From: G963665495 sp963677785
GTDB lineage: Bacteria > Desulfobacterota > Desulfovibrionia > Desulfovibrionales > Desulfovibrionaceae
Length of the DNA stretch: 64,000 nt
Assembly: GCA_963677785.2 (NCBI GenBank)
Contig: CAXXDH010000003.1
Coordinates: 3,224,001-3,288,000 of the forward strand
Direction: 5' to 3'
Positions within the stretch are counted from its first letter, which is position 1; the number at the start of each line of letters is the position of its first letter. The position numbers and the translations under genes were made by a program. The notes under the pieces were generated by a model that made no database searches, was not told the origin of the DNA, and saw nothing but the letters and a program-made list of their open reading frames with translations. Positions 18,525 to 26,461 of this stretch are shown here, in pieces.

Positions 18525-19604
18525 CTAGCCCTGGATCAGCTGCAGGGCCATCTGCGGCAGCGAATTCGCCTGCGAAAGCATGGCAACGGCCGCCTGCGTG
18601 GTAATCTGGTTCTTGACGAATTCGGTCATTTCCGTGGAGACATCCACATCGGAAATCTGGGATTCAGCTGCGGAAAGGTTTTCCGCCTGAATTTCCAGGT
18701 TGCTGATGGTGTTTTCCAGGCGGTTCTGGTAAGCGCCGAGAGCCGCGCGGATGTTGTCTTTGGAAATGATGGCTTCCTCAAGGGCATCCAGTGCGCGCTG
18801 GGCGTTTTCCTGAGTGGAAATGCTGTATCCGTCTGCGGGGCGCCATTCGGAGTAGCTTCCTGACGCACTGTAGGTCAAATACGTCTCCTGACCTGACTCA
18901 TCGACGTAGGAAAACAATTCATTGCCGTCGGCAGTCGTCCAGAGCGTACCCGAGACTTCGGTTCCGTCAGTAAGAGTCCGGGTGGTTGTGCCGGAACTGG
19001 TGTAGCCATCCTCGGTGGGGTCGTAGGTCAACGCGGAGGCGTTGCCTAGTCCGAAAGCAGTGGCCGTGGAATTGCCGATGGTGATGTAGTAATAATCTTC
19101 GCTGCTGTCGTTGCCCGTACCGAAGTGAATTTTGATGGATCCGGTGGATTCCAAGCCTGAACCGTCAAAGGTGCCGGAGAGCGTACCGTCCAACAGCTTG
19201 ACGCCGTTGAATTCGGTGGCGTTGGCGATACGTTCGATTTCTGAGGCCATTGCCTGGTATTCGGAGTCGATCATCAATCTTTGGTCCGAGTTGTACGTAC
19301 CGGTGGCCGCCTGTTCGGCGAGCTCTTTCATGCGGATCAACTTTTCATCGATGACCTGGAGCGCGCCGTCCGCGGTCTGAATCATCGAGATGGCATCGTT
19401 GGCGTTTCTGATGCCCTGCTGCATGGTGGAAATTTCACTGCGCATCAATTCTCGAATGGCCAGGCCGGCGGCGTCGTCCGCGGCGGAGTTGATGCGGAGT
19501 CCTGAAGACAAGCGCTCTGTAGACGTCGAAAGACTATCGTAGGCGTCGTTCAGGTTCCGGGCGACGTTCATCGCCATCAGGTTGGTATTAATCGTCAAAG
19601 CCAT
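18525..19604 (-). CDS. Flagellin, copy A
   Basis: Structural subunit of the flagellar filament, exported by the flagellar type III system. 359 aa: conserved D0/D1 N-terminus (MALTINTNLMAMNVARNLND, RLSSGLRINSAADDAAGLAI), a short variable middle (about 150-260) and conserved C-terminal coiled region ending QANSLPQMALQLIQG. AAGGAGGT precedes the ATG and a sigma-54-type promoter lies about 40 nt upstream. Nearly identical at both ends to the flagellin gene 329 nt upstream on the same strand; the middle differs and lacks an insertion of about ten residues present in copy B. Confidence 0.97.
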   Translation of the reverse strand: MALTINTNLMAMNVARNLNDAYDSLSTSTERLSSGLRINSAADDAAGLAIRELMRSEISTMQQGIRNANDAISMIQTADGALQVIDEKLIRMKELAEQAATGTYNSDQRLMIDSEYQAMASEIERIANATEFNGVKLLDGTLSGTFDGSGLESTGSIKIHFGTGNDSSEDYYYITIGNSTATAFGLGNASALTYDPTEDGYTSSGTTTRTLTDGTEVSGTLWTTADGNELFSYVDESGQETYLTYSASGSYSEWRPADGYSISTQENAQRALDALEEAIISKDNIRAALGAYQNRLENTISNLEIQAENLSAAESQISDVDVSTEMTEFVKNQITTQAAVAMLSQANSLPQMALQLIQG

Positions 19605-19641
19605 GGTGCATAACCTCCTTGTTAATGCTTAGCCACCACAA

Positions 19642-19657
19642 TGCATTCATGGTGCCA
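19642..19657 (-). promoter_or_regulatory. Sigma-54 (RpoN)-type promoter of flagellin A
   Basis: On the minus strand TGGCACCATGAATGCA matches the -24/-12 consensus: GG and GC separated by exactly 10 nt. It sits 38 nt before the flagellin ATG, leaving room for a short leader with the AAGGAGG site. Confidence 0.82.
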
Positions 19658-19932
19658 AATGCAAATTTTAACAGGAAATTAGCGCCTTAAATTTTATGTA
19701 GATTTTATGGCGTAATCCAAGGCTGCAAAAAATGCCGCGTTCCCAGTGGGATTGACTTTTTTTGCGGGTATGAGCAGGCGAACCTTAAGGTGCGGGGGCG
19801 TAAATTTTTTTAGTGATCCTCTCCTGTTTTTTCTTTTTGACCTCGCCGGCTGCGGGGCTGCGGAAGACCGGACCCGTTCCGACCTTCCGCGTGCTCACGC
19901 GCTGGAGGAGGTTACTGCCAATGCTTTTAAAA
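19658..19932. other. Spacer between flagellin genes
   Basis: Non-coding, A/T-rich near 19,665-19,720. Downstream of flagellin B it has an imperfect hairpin (19862-19888, GGAAG/CTTCC ends) and a small perfect stem GCGTG/CACGC (19889-19900). The stretch just after each flagellin stop is similar between the two copies, so the duplicated unit includes the 3' flank. Confidence 0.5.
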
Positions 19933-21036
19933 CTAACCCTGGATCAGCTGCAGGGCCATCTGCGGCAGCGAGTTCGCCTGCGAAAGCATGGCAACGGCCG
20001 CCTGCGTGGTAATTTGGTTCTTGACGAATTCGGTCATTTCCGTGGAGACATCCACATCGGAAATCTGTGATTCGGCGGCTGAAAGATTTTCTGCCTGGAT
20101 TTCCAGATTGCTGATGGTGTTTTCCAGGCGGTTCTGGTAGGCGCCGAGAGCCGCGCGAATCTTGTCTTTGGAGATGATGGCGTCTTCAATGGCATTCAGG
20201 GAACGCTGAGCATTTTCCTGGGTGGAGATGCTGTAGCCGTCCGCGGGGCGCCATTCGGTGTATTCGCCGCTGTCGTCGTAGATCAGAAATGATTGTTGCC
20301 CGGAAGCGTCCATGAAGGAAAACATTTCCTGTCCGTCAGGGCTGGTCCAGACCGTGCCCGTAACATCGGTTCCGTCGGCCAGCGTTCTGGTCTCCGTACC
20401 GGAGGCAGTCCAGCCTTCCGCAGCCGGATCATAGGTCAGCGCGGAGGCGTTGCCCAGGCCGAATGCGGTGGCGGTGGCGTTGCCGATATTGATGTAGTAG
20501 TAGTCTTCCGTACAATCGTTGCCCGTTCCGAAGTGCACTTTGATGGGGCCGGTCGCCTGCAGGCCGGAGCCGTCGTGAGACGACTGAATCGAAGCCCCCT
20601 GTCTGGCGGAAAGGGTGCCGTCCAGCAGTTTGACGCCGTTGAATTCGGTGGCATTGGCGATACGTTCGATTTCCGAGGCCATTGCTTGGTATTCGGATTC
20701 GATCATCAATCTTTGGTCCGAGTTGTACGTACCGGTGGCTGCCTGTTCGGCGAGCTCTTTCATGCGGATCAACTTTTCATCGATGACCTGGAGCGCGCCG
20801 TCCGCGGTCTGAATCATCGAGATGGCATCGTTGGCGTTTCTGATGCCCTGCTGCATGGTGGAAATTTCACTGCGCATCAATTCGCGGATGGCAAGGCCAG
20901 CGGCATCGTCAGCCGCGGAGTTGATGCGAAGCCCTGAAGACAAGCGCTGTGTGGACGTCGCGAGACTGTCGTAGGCGCTGTTCAGGTTTCTGGCGACGTT
21001 CATCGCCATCAGGTTTGTGTGGATCGTCATAGCCAT
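19933..21036 (-). CDS. Flagellin, copy B
   Basis: 367-aa flagellin paralogous to the copy at 18,525. N-terminus MAMTIHTNLMAMNVARNLNS and C-terminus ENLSAAESQISDVDVSTEM...QLIQG are almost unchanged between copies, while the central segment (about 150-270) has diverged and carries an extra ARQGASIQSSH stretch. Start set at ATG 21036, which matches copy A and has GGAGGTT in front; the frame continues upstream to 21090 but that part overlaps the promoter. Own sigma-54-type promoter upstream. Confidence 0.96.
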   Translation of the reverse strand: MAMTIHTNLMAMNVARNLNSAYDSLATSTQRLSSGLRINSAADDAAGLAIRELMRSEISTMQQGIRNANDAISMIQTADGALQVIDEKLIRMKELAEQAATGTYNSDQRLMIESEYQAMASEIERIANATEFNGVKLLDGTLSARQGASIQSSHDGSGLQATGPIKVHFGTGNDCTEDYYYINIGNATATAFGLGNASALTYDPAAEGWTASGTETRTLADGTDVTGTVWTSPDGQEMFSFMDASGQQSFLIYDDSGEYTEWRPADGYSISTQENAQRSLNAIEDAIISKDKIRAALGAYQNRLENTISNLEIQAENLSAAESQISDVDVSTEMTEFVKNQITTQAAVAMLSQANSLPQMALQLIQG

Positions 21037-21073
21037 GGTGCAGAACCTCCTTGTTGTTGCATGGCTGATGACA

Positions 21074-21089
21074 AGCATTGAGCGTGCCA
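21074..21089 (-). promoter_or_regulatory. Sigma-54 (RpoN)-type promoter of flagellin B
   Basis: Minus-strand TGGCACGCTCAATGCT has the GG-N10-GC arrangement and a full TGGCACG -24 box. Located 38 nt before the flagellin B ATG, the same spacing as for copy A. Confidence 0.85.
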
Positions 21090-21398
21090 AAATTAATTAA
21101 GCCTTAATAAATCATAACTTAAGATTTCTTAAGACTTTTTTGAGTTTTTGGAGGGAAAAAAATGCCGTTTTTTTGTCGGGATAAAATGGAATGGAACAAA
21201 CAGGCAAAGATCCTGTCAAAAGGAGAATAATCGTGACGAGCCGATTTGCCGTTGCTTGTGTTGGATACGAAAGAAGAGCTTTTTGATTTGGAAGGTTGTT
21301 TTTTTGTCGAAGTAAACGTTTACCCAGCGAGAAGTCGGCCTGAAGCGGCAGGGAGAAAGTAGGGCAAATGTGTTGCTAGTGTAAAAATTGCGGACGAC
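21090..21398. other. A/T-rich upstream region of flagellin B
   Basis: No gene seen. Contains AT-rich DNA and the inverted repeat CTTAAG (21118-21123) / CTTAAG (21128-21133) about 30-45 nt upstream of the -24 box, a plausible but unproven place for bending or activator binding. The rest (to 21,398) has no recognisable feature. Confidence 0.4.
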
Positions 21399-21752
21399 TT
21401 ACCTGCAAGGCGAAGCCAGTTCGTCGTCAATGGCATCCGGTTCCGCTGCATGCAGCTGGACCAGTCTGTGAAGATGCGAATAACTGTCCGGATCGATCCC
21501 GTCAAACGTCAATGCGGTGCATTCGTTGGTTCTTCTTACAATATGTGCTTCAGCTTGGATGACGACGGTTTCAGCGAGAGGCAGAATGAGGGTGCAACGG
21601 TTGTGTTCCGGCAACGTTTGGCATTGTTTGACAAGCGCACCATTAAGACTAATATTAATCAATGTAATCGGAATTTCAGTGCCTGAACAGAGGAGTTTTC
21701 CGGTGATTTCGCCGGATGCGACACGGGATCTTTTGCGTTTATCCGTAGACAT
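21399..21752 (-). CDS. PilZ-domain protein
   Basis: 117 aa, single PilZ-like domain. Seen: the N-terminal basic stretch DKRKRSRVASGEI and the NISLNGALV turn, corresponding to the RxxxR and DxSxxG c-di-GMP-binding motifs (here N for D and N for the third position, so binding may be altered). Start chosen at ATG 21752 because GAGAAG precedes it; ATG 21764 lacks a site. Next to flagellins, so a motility role is likely but inferred. Confidence 0.78.
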   Translation of the reverse strand: MSTDKRKRSRVASGEITGKLLCSGTEIPITLINISLNGALVKQCQTLPEHNRCTLILPLAETVVIQAEAHIVRRTNECTALTFDGIDPDSYSHLHRLVQLHAAEPDAIDDELASPCR

Positions 21753-22311
21753 AAAGCTTCTCATTTTGTTTGGCGGATGCAGTACGTTTTTCGATGCCTG
21801 TTGCAGCTGACGACGATTGTTTTGAATGGAAGCAGTTTTTTTATCGTTTCAGTTGTCTAACGGGCGTAAATAAGACCAATTACCTATACTATATTTGTAC
21901 CTCAAGACCTCGCTCAGTGCAAGGGGATACCCAAAAGAAACCTTGTTTGAAATCCGGCTTTTTCGGTTGATGATGCGTTGCCATAGGGTGTTCCCGCTAT
22001 ATGTTTATCGTGAATATGAGTAGTAAATTCAAGGGACAAGGAAGGGAAAGCGGATCACATGCGCAGTAAGATGGATTTTCGGCCAGGCGTAGCGGACAAC
22101 AGGAGTGGTGATACGCTGGATGGTGAAGGTGGAATCTGATCATCAAATTGTAACCCTCAGACGATATGCTGACAAACTGACGGCGTTTTCGGTTGATGCG
22201 CCCGGGCTCCAGTGAGCGGGAGCAACGAAAACATTCTGGGTTGTGTTGGAAGTCCCTTTATTTTGAAAATACGAGAGAGCTACCTCAGATCTGTATTCAA
22301 AGGAGATGGTT
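21753..22311. other. 560-nt intergenic region with compound hairpin
   Basis: No convincing gene. At 22,185-22,232 GTTTTCG pairs with CGAAAAC and an inner stem GGCTCC/GGGAGC can form, giving a two-level hairpin about 75 nt before the amphi-Trp gene. No U-run follows, so it is not an obvious terminator; it could be a leader structure or small RNA. The remainder shows no feature I can name. Confidence 0.45.
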
Positions 22312-22569
22312 ATGAGCAAAAAGTCCGTATTATACCAATGCGAAGGAACAAAACTGCGTTATGATGTCGCAACAGCTCTTCGCCAGATTGCCGATGGCCT
22401 GGCACAGGGGCGGTTGCATCTTCCCCAGAGCTTGGGAGCAGTTGAAGTTCCGGTTGGCAATGAGCTCAATTTTGAAATTGAAATCAAGGAAAAGGCTAAA
22501 GAGTCCGCGACAAAACGTTCTATTGAAATAGAACTCGAGTGGTATGACGAAGTGCAGGACGCGGAGTAG
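22312..22569 (+). CDS. Amphi-Trp domain small protein
   Basis: 85 aa. One small beta-rich domain ending KRSIEIELEWYDE, matching the pattern of the 'amphi-Trp' domain (alternating acidic/hydrophobic strand with a Trp), a family of unknown function. The start is ATG 22312 because AAGGAG lies just in front and overlaps the earlier in-frame ATG 22306. A strong terminator follows at 22,697, so it is probably monocistronic. Confidence 0.72.
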   Translation: MSKKSVLYQCEGTKLRYDVATALRQIADGLAQGRLHLPQSLGAVEVPVGNELNFEIEIKEKAKESATKRSIEIELEWYDEVQDAE

Positions 22570-22696
22570 CAAAGGAGTCGGTACCGGAGAGGTGCTCCCG
22601 TAACGGATGCGAGGATTTCCCGCTCCGGAGTCTAGGATAAAGCCACAGGCCTTGTTTTGCTTTTGGAGCAGTCATCACCAGAAACGGAGTGTAGCA

Positions 22697-22737
22697 AAAC
22701 TCCCCGACAGCAGAACTCTGCCGGGGAGTTTTTTTTT
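22697..22737 (+). terminator. Rho-independent terminator
   Basis: AACTCCCCG ... CGGGGAGTT stem with inner CAG/CTG pairing, then nine Ts. About 130 nt after the amphi-Trp stop; clear plus-strand terminator. The following 22,738-22,981 shows no other feature. Confidence 0.93.
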
Positions 22738-22981
22738 GGGTGCCAGGCTCGTCAGGTCCGGGAGAATGTCGCTCAGACCAAATGCAATACACAAGTCGCT
22801 GGTATGGAATGCGTTCGTCCATGAGAGACAACGATACTCGGAAAGAGAATTCCCACTTCTTGCTGTAGCAAACGGATCGTGCTAACAAAAGTATTCCTGG
22901 TAATTGTAAAATTCGAATGATATTAATAAACCTTACGCTTAGATTTCAAAACTGGACCGTGAGAGGGGGTTGGGTGGGTTG

Positions 22982-25063
22982 ATGGAACAATCAGAAACAA
23001 TCTTAATCGTCGAGGACGACAGGGTTTCCGCGCTGTCGATACGACGGCAACTTGAGAATATTGGTTATCAGGTGGTCGGTGTTGTCGATACGGGTGAAAA
23101 AGCGCTTGATGTTGTCATAGAGGTTCAGCCCTCGTTGATACTGATGGACATCGTGCTGGACGGCGGCCTGGATGGAATCGAGACGACCAGATTGTTGCGT
23201 GAAAAACATGATGTGCCTGTGGTCTATCTGACTGCCCACACCGAACCCGAGATTCTCAGACGGGCCGTACAGACCACCCCGTACGGTTTTATTGTCAAAC
23301 CCCCGCAGACAAGCTGGCTGGAATCCACCATAAAAATGGCCCTGCATAACCACCGCACCGAGATGGCCAGAAGGCAGAGCGAGGAAAAATACCGCCGCTT
23401 GTTCGACGAGATGCTCAATGGGTTCGCCATTTGCGAGATTATCTGCGACGACCAGGGGGAGGCCAATGATTTCATTTTTTTGGAGGTAAATCCAGCGTTT
23501 GAAAAAAGTCTCGGAATCGGCCGTTCCGATTTGCTCAACTATACGGCAAAGAAAAATATTCCTGATGTTGAAGCTATCTGGATAGACATTTTCGGCAAGG
23601 TCGCTTTGGAGCGCGAGTCAGTGCGTTTCGTCGGTTTTTTGGGAACATTGAACCGCTACTTTGATGTCGCGGCCTATAATGTTTCCGAAAAGCGTTTTGC
23701 CGTCATCCTCAATGATATTTCAGATCAAAAACGCGCCCAGGCCAAGTTGCAGCACTCCATCTATCATGATGCGCTCACTAATCTGCCGAACCGTACGCAC
23801 TGTATAGAACGCATTCGCATGGCGGACGAACACGCGCAGCGGGAAAATGAACGCTTCGCCATTTTATTTCTGGATATCGACCGCTTCAAGGTTATCAACG
23901 ACAGCCTCGGACATACGGTCGGCGACAAGTTGCTGAAGGCAGTCGGGCTGCAGTTTTTGCAGCAGATTGGTCCGATGGATACGGTCGCCAGGGTGGGCGG
24001 CGACGAGTTCGTGCTCGTGCTTTCCGGCGTATCCACCACAGAAGAAGCCCTGGAACGCGCCCATTTGATAAAACGGGATTTCGACCTGCCGCTCAAGGTC
24101 ATGGGGCATAGGATTTTTACCAACGTCAGCATCGGCATCGTGCTCGGGCCGCTGGAACATGGCAGTCCGGCAGATTTGCTGCGTTTCGCCAACATGGCCA
24201 TGAATCAGGCCAAAGAGCATGGCGAACCCCATATCAAAATATTCGACTGGTCCATGCACGAACGCGCGGCCAGGCTTTTGGACATGGAAACCGGCCTGCG
24301 CATGGCCTTGGACAACAACGAATTCGAGCTGTACTACCAGCCGATTATTGCCCTGGGGCAGAAAAGGCTTTCCGGCTTCGAAGCTTTGCTGCGCTGGAAC
24401 CGCGAGGGAAACGGCATTATTTCGCCCGCGGAGTTCGTCCCCATTCTCGAAAGTACGGGCTTGATTATTCCCGTGGGCTATTGGGTGATGCGCGATGCCT
24501 GCGAGACCATCTATCAATGGAAACAGCGCTTGCCGCAAGACGACACCCTGAGTGTCAATGTCAATCTTTCCGCCAAACAGTTTGCCGATCCGGAGCTGGT
24601 CTACAAGTTGTCCAAGATAATGAACGACACGCACATCATGCCCAGCTGGCTCAAAATTGAATTGACCGAATCCGTGGTCATGGAAAGCCCCAACGTGGCC
24701 ATCCGGACGTTGCGCGCGCTCAAGGAACTGGGGGTGGGTATTTGCGTTGACGATTTCGGCACCGGGTATTCGTCTCTGAATTATTTGCAGAAACTCCCGC
24801 TAGATACGCTGAAGGTAGACCGCAGCTTCGTCAGTTCCATGGACGTTCATGCCAATTATGTGATCGTCAAGACGGTCATCAGCCTGGCGCACAGCCTGGG
24901 GCTTGACGTCACCGCCGAGGGCATCGAAACCATCAGCCAGTACAATACGCTGGTGGATCTCAACTGCCAGAACGGGCAGGGGTATTTGTTTTCACGTCCT
25001 GTGGAAAAAAGCAAAGCCGAAGACCTGTTGCATGAGCAGGACGCCATTCCCTATCCGGAATAG
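22982..25063 (+). CDS. Response regulator with PAS, GGDEF and EAL domains
   Basis: 693-aa cytoplasmic two-component output protein for cyclic di-GMP turnover. Order: receiver domain (1-125) with EDD at 11-13, phospho-acceptor Asp56 and the conserved Lys in VKPPQ; PAS-like domain (about 135-255); GGDEF domain (about 265-425) with intact VGGDEFVLV; EAL domain (about 435-690) with FEALLRW, LKIELTES, DDFGTGYSSLNYL and AEGIET. The place of the inhibitory RxxD site reads GPMD, so product inhibition is probably absent. Both catalytic domains look complete. ATG 22982 chosen over TTG 22970. No histidine kinase is adjacent. Confidence 0.93.
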   Translation: MEQSETILIVEDDRVSALSIRRQLENIGYQVVGVVDTGEKALDVVIEVQPSLILMDIVLDGGLDGIETTRLLREKHDVPVVYLTAHTEPEILRRAVQTTPYGFIVKPPQTSWLESTIKMALHNHRTEMARRQSEEKYRRLFDEMLNGFAICEIICDDQGEANDFIFLEVNPAFEKSLGIGRSDLLNYTAKKNIPDVEAIWIDIFGKVALERESVRFVGFLGTLNRYFDVAAYNVSEKRFAVILNDISDQKRAQAKLQHSIYHDALTNLPNRTHCIERIRMADEHAQRENERFAILFLDIDRFKVINDSLGHTVGDKLLKAVGLQFLQQIGPMDTVARVGGDEFVLVLSGVSTTEEALERAHLIKRDFDLPLKVMGHRIFTNVSIGIVLGPLEHGSPADLLRFANMAMNQAKEHGEPHIKIFDWSMHERAARLLDMETGLRMALDNNEFELYYQPIIALGQKRLSGFEALLRWNREGNGIISPAEFVPILESTGLIIPVGYWVMRDACETIYQWKQRLPQDDTLSVNVNLSAKQFADPELVYKLSKIMNDTHIMPSWLKIELTESVVMESPNVAIRTLRALKELGVGICVDDFGTGYSSLNYLQKLPLDTLKVDRSFVSSMDVHANYVIVKTVISLAHSLGLDVTAEGIETISQYNTLVDLNCQNGQGYLFSRPVEKSKAEDLLHEQDAIPYPE

Positions 25064-25087
25064 GCCGTACCCGCGCGGGGAGCAAGC

Positions 25088-26104
25088 CTAAAAGCGCTGC
25101 AGGTTGGCCGGGCTCTCGCCTTGGGGCGTCATTTCGAAGTTTTGTCCATGCGCGGCGGCGCGCAGCCGCTCCAGCACAAAGCCTTTCCATGTCAGAATCA
25201 GCCCCGAGCCCTTGATGCCTTCCGTATGTACGATGGTCTGGTTGGGAAAATCCACAGTAAAAAGATTGGGCTCGCCTCCCCGGCTGAATTTGAGCACGTA
25301 GACTTCTCGTCCAGCTTGTTCGACAATAAAGCGAATCATGATTTTTGCCATTTCCATGGGACCGAAATCCGGTGGTTTGGCTCCCAGGTTACGCACCGCC
25401 GCGGTGGAGAGCAGTTCGATCTGCGGCTGTAGCGATACGGACGGCGCGGGAGGTTCCGGCTCGGGCTGCCCCGGCGTGCTGCCGACGTAAACTCCGGCCA
25501 GAAAAACGAGCATCAAAAGCAGTGCGCCGATGCCGGCCTGGAGCAGCGTGGTTTTGGTGAAAAAGGGTTCGAGATCCGCCAATGAGTCGCAAATTTTCCG
25601 AACACTGCTCGTACGGTATTCCAGACGTTCCATCGGGCGCTGGTATTCGGGCGACTGTACGGCATTTGCCCCGGTCTGCCCGCCAATGGGCGGCTGCTGA
25701 CCGGAAGCGGTCGGGACCGCTCCAGGCTCGGGCGCAACTGCCGGCCGGCTGTCGAATTCAAACTGAGGCTCCTCGCTGCTGGTCGTTTCGGGATTCTGCG
25801 TTTGGAGTGTGGATACGATATCTTCCAGCTCAAGGATGTCATCCGCGGGGCTGGGGTCCTGCTGTGGCGGCGGTGCCGTGGGAGCAGTCCGTTTTTGCAC
25901 GGGTTTGGCCGGCGGCAGCAGCGGCTTTTTTTTCGGCTGTACGGGTTGCGCATGCGCTGGCCGGGGAGCTGCAGGGCGTGGCGGATAATTGGCCGCCACG
26001 GGTGCGGCAGGGGCGTTCTTTTTTGACCCGGCAGTTTTTGCCTGTACGGGGCTCTGCGCGTTCGCCGGACTCTTTTTCATGGATTCGGGCATGCGTTTTC
26101 CCAT
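25088..26104 (-). CDS. Proline-rich single-pass membrane protein of unknown function
   Basis: 338 aa, not recognised as a named family. Long N-terminal low-complexity part rich in Pro, Ala, Lys (about 1-115), an acidic patch (DILELEDIVSTLQ), one membrane helix (about 185-208, LLLMLVFLAGVYVG), a short Pro-rich linker and a C-terminal domain of about 110 residues, presumably periplasmic. Topology resembles energy-transducing or cell-wall-binding bitopic proteins, but no SPOR or TonB signature is clear. Converges with the GGDEF-EAL gene 24 nt away. Start at ATG 26104 has no strong ribosome site; internal ATGs (residues 5 and 9) are possible. Confidence 0.6.
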   Translation of the reverse strand: MGKRMPESMKKSPANAQSPVQAKTAGSKKNAPAAPVAANYPPRPAAPRPAHAQPVQPKKKPLLPPAKPVQKRTAPTAPPPQQDPSPADDILELEDIVSTLQTQNPETTSSEEPQFEFDSRPAVAPEPGAVPTASGQQPPIGGQTGANAVQSPEYQRPMERLEYRTSSVRKICDSLADLEPFFTKTTLLQAGIGALLLMLVFLAGVYVGSTPGQPEPEPPAPSVSLQPQIELLSTAAVRNLGAKPPDFGPMEMAKIMIRFIVEQAGREVYVLKFSRGGEPNLFTVDFPNQTIVHTEGIKGSGLILTWKGFVLERLRAAAHGQNFEMTPQGESPANLQRF

Positions 26105-26277
26105 GTTGTTTTCGGGTGTCAGGGTACGGATAGTGATACTTACCTAACAGAGCAAGGCGCTTTTGTCATCAATCCCTCTGTTACGTGAAAGTGGAAAAAT
26201 TACTACATTACGTATACTGCAGCTGGAGTGAAATATTTCGTACGGGGTCTCTGTCCGGCTTTGCGTGCAACCAAGCT

Positions 26278-26306
26278 TTGACAGAATGTCCGTCACGGAT
26301 TAAAAA
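26278..26306 (+). promoter_or_regulatory. Candidate sigma-70 promoter for the aminotransferase-hom operon
   Basis: TTGACA (26278-26283), 17-nt spacer, TAAAAA (26301-26306). About 155 nt before the ATG. A perfect 12-bp palindrome ACCGGGCCCGGT (26354-26365) follows and could be an operator or leader element. Confidence 0.5.
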
Positions 26307-26461
26307 TATCACTTTTATGAACTTCATGGCTCGAGCTGCGTTCCAGGAAGGGAACCGGGCCCGGTGAAACGGCCGAATGTGCAGAAACGACCTCCACGGG
26401 TTTGAAATGGCCTTGCCAGCTGAAGCGACCCAAAAACTCAATATTTAGGAGCGGCAGGGAG

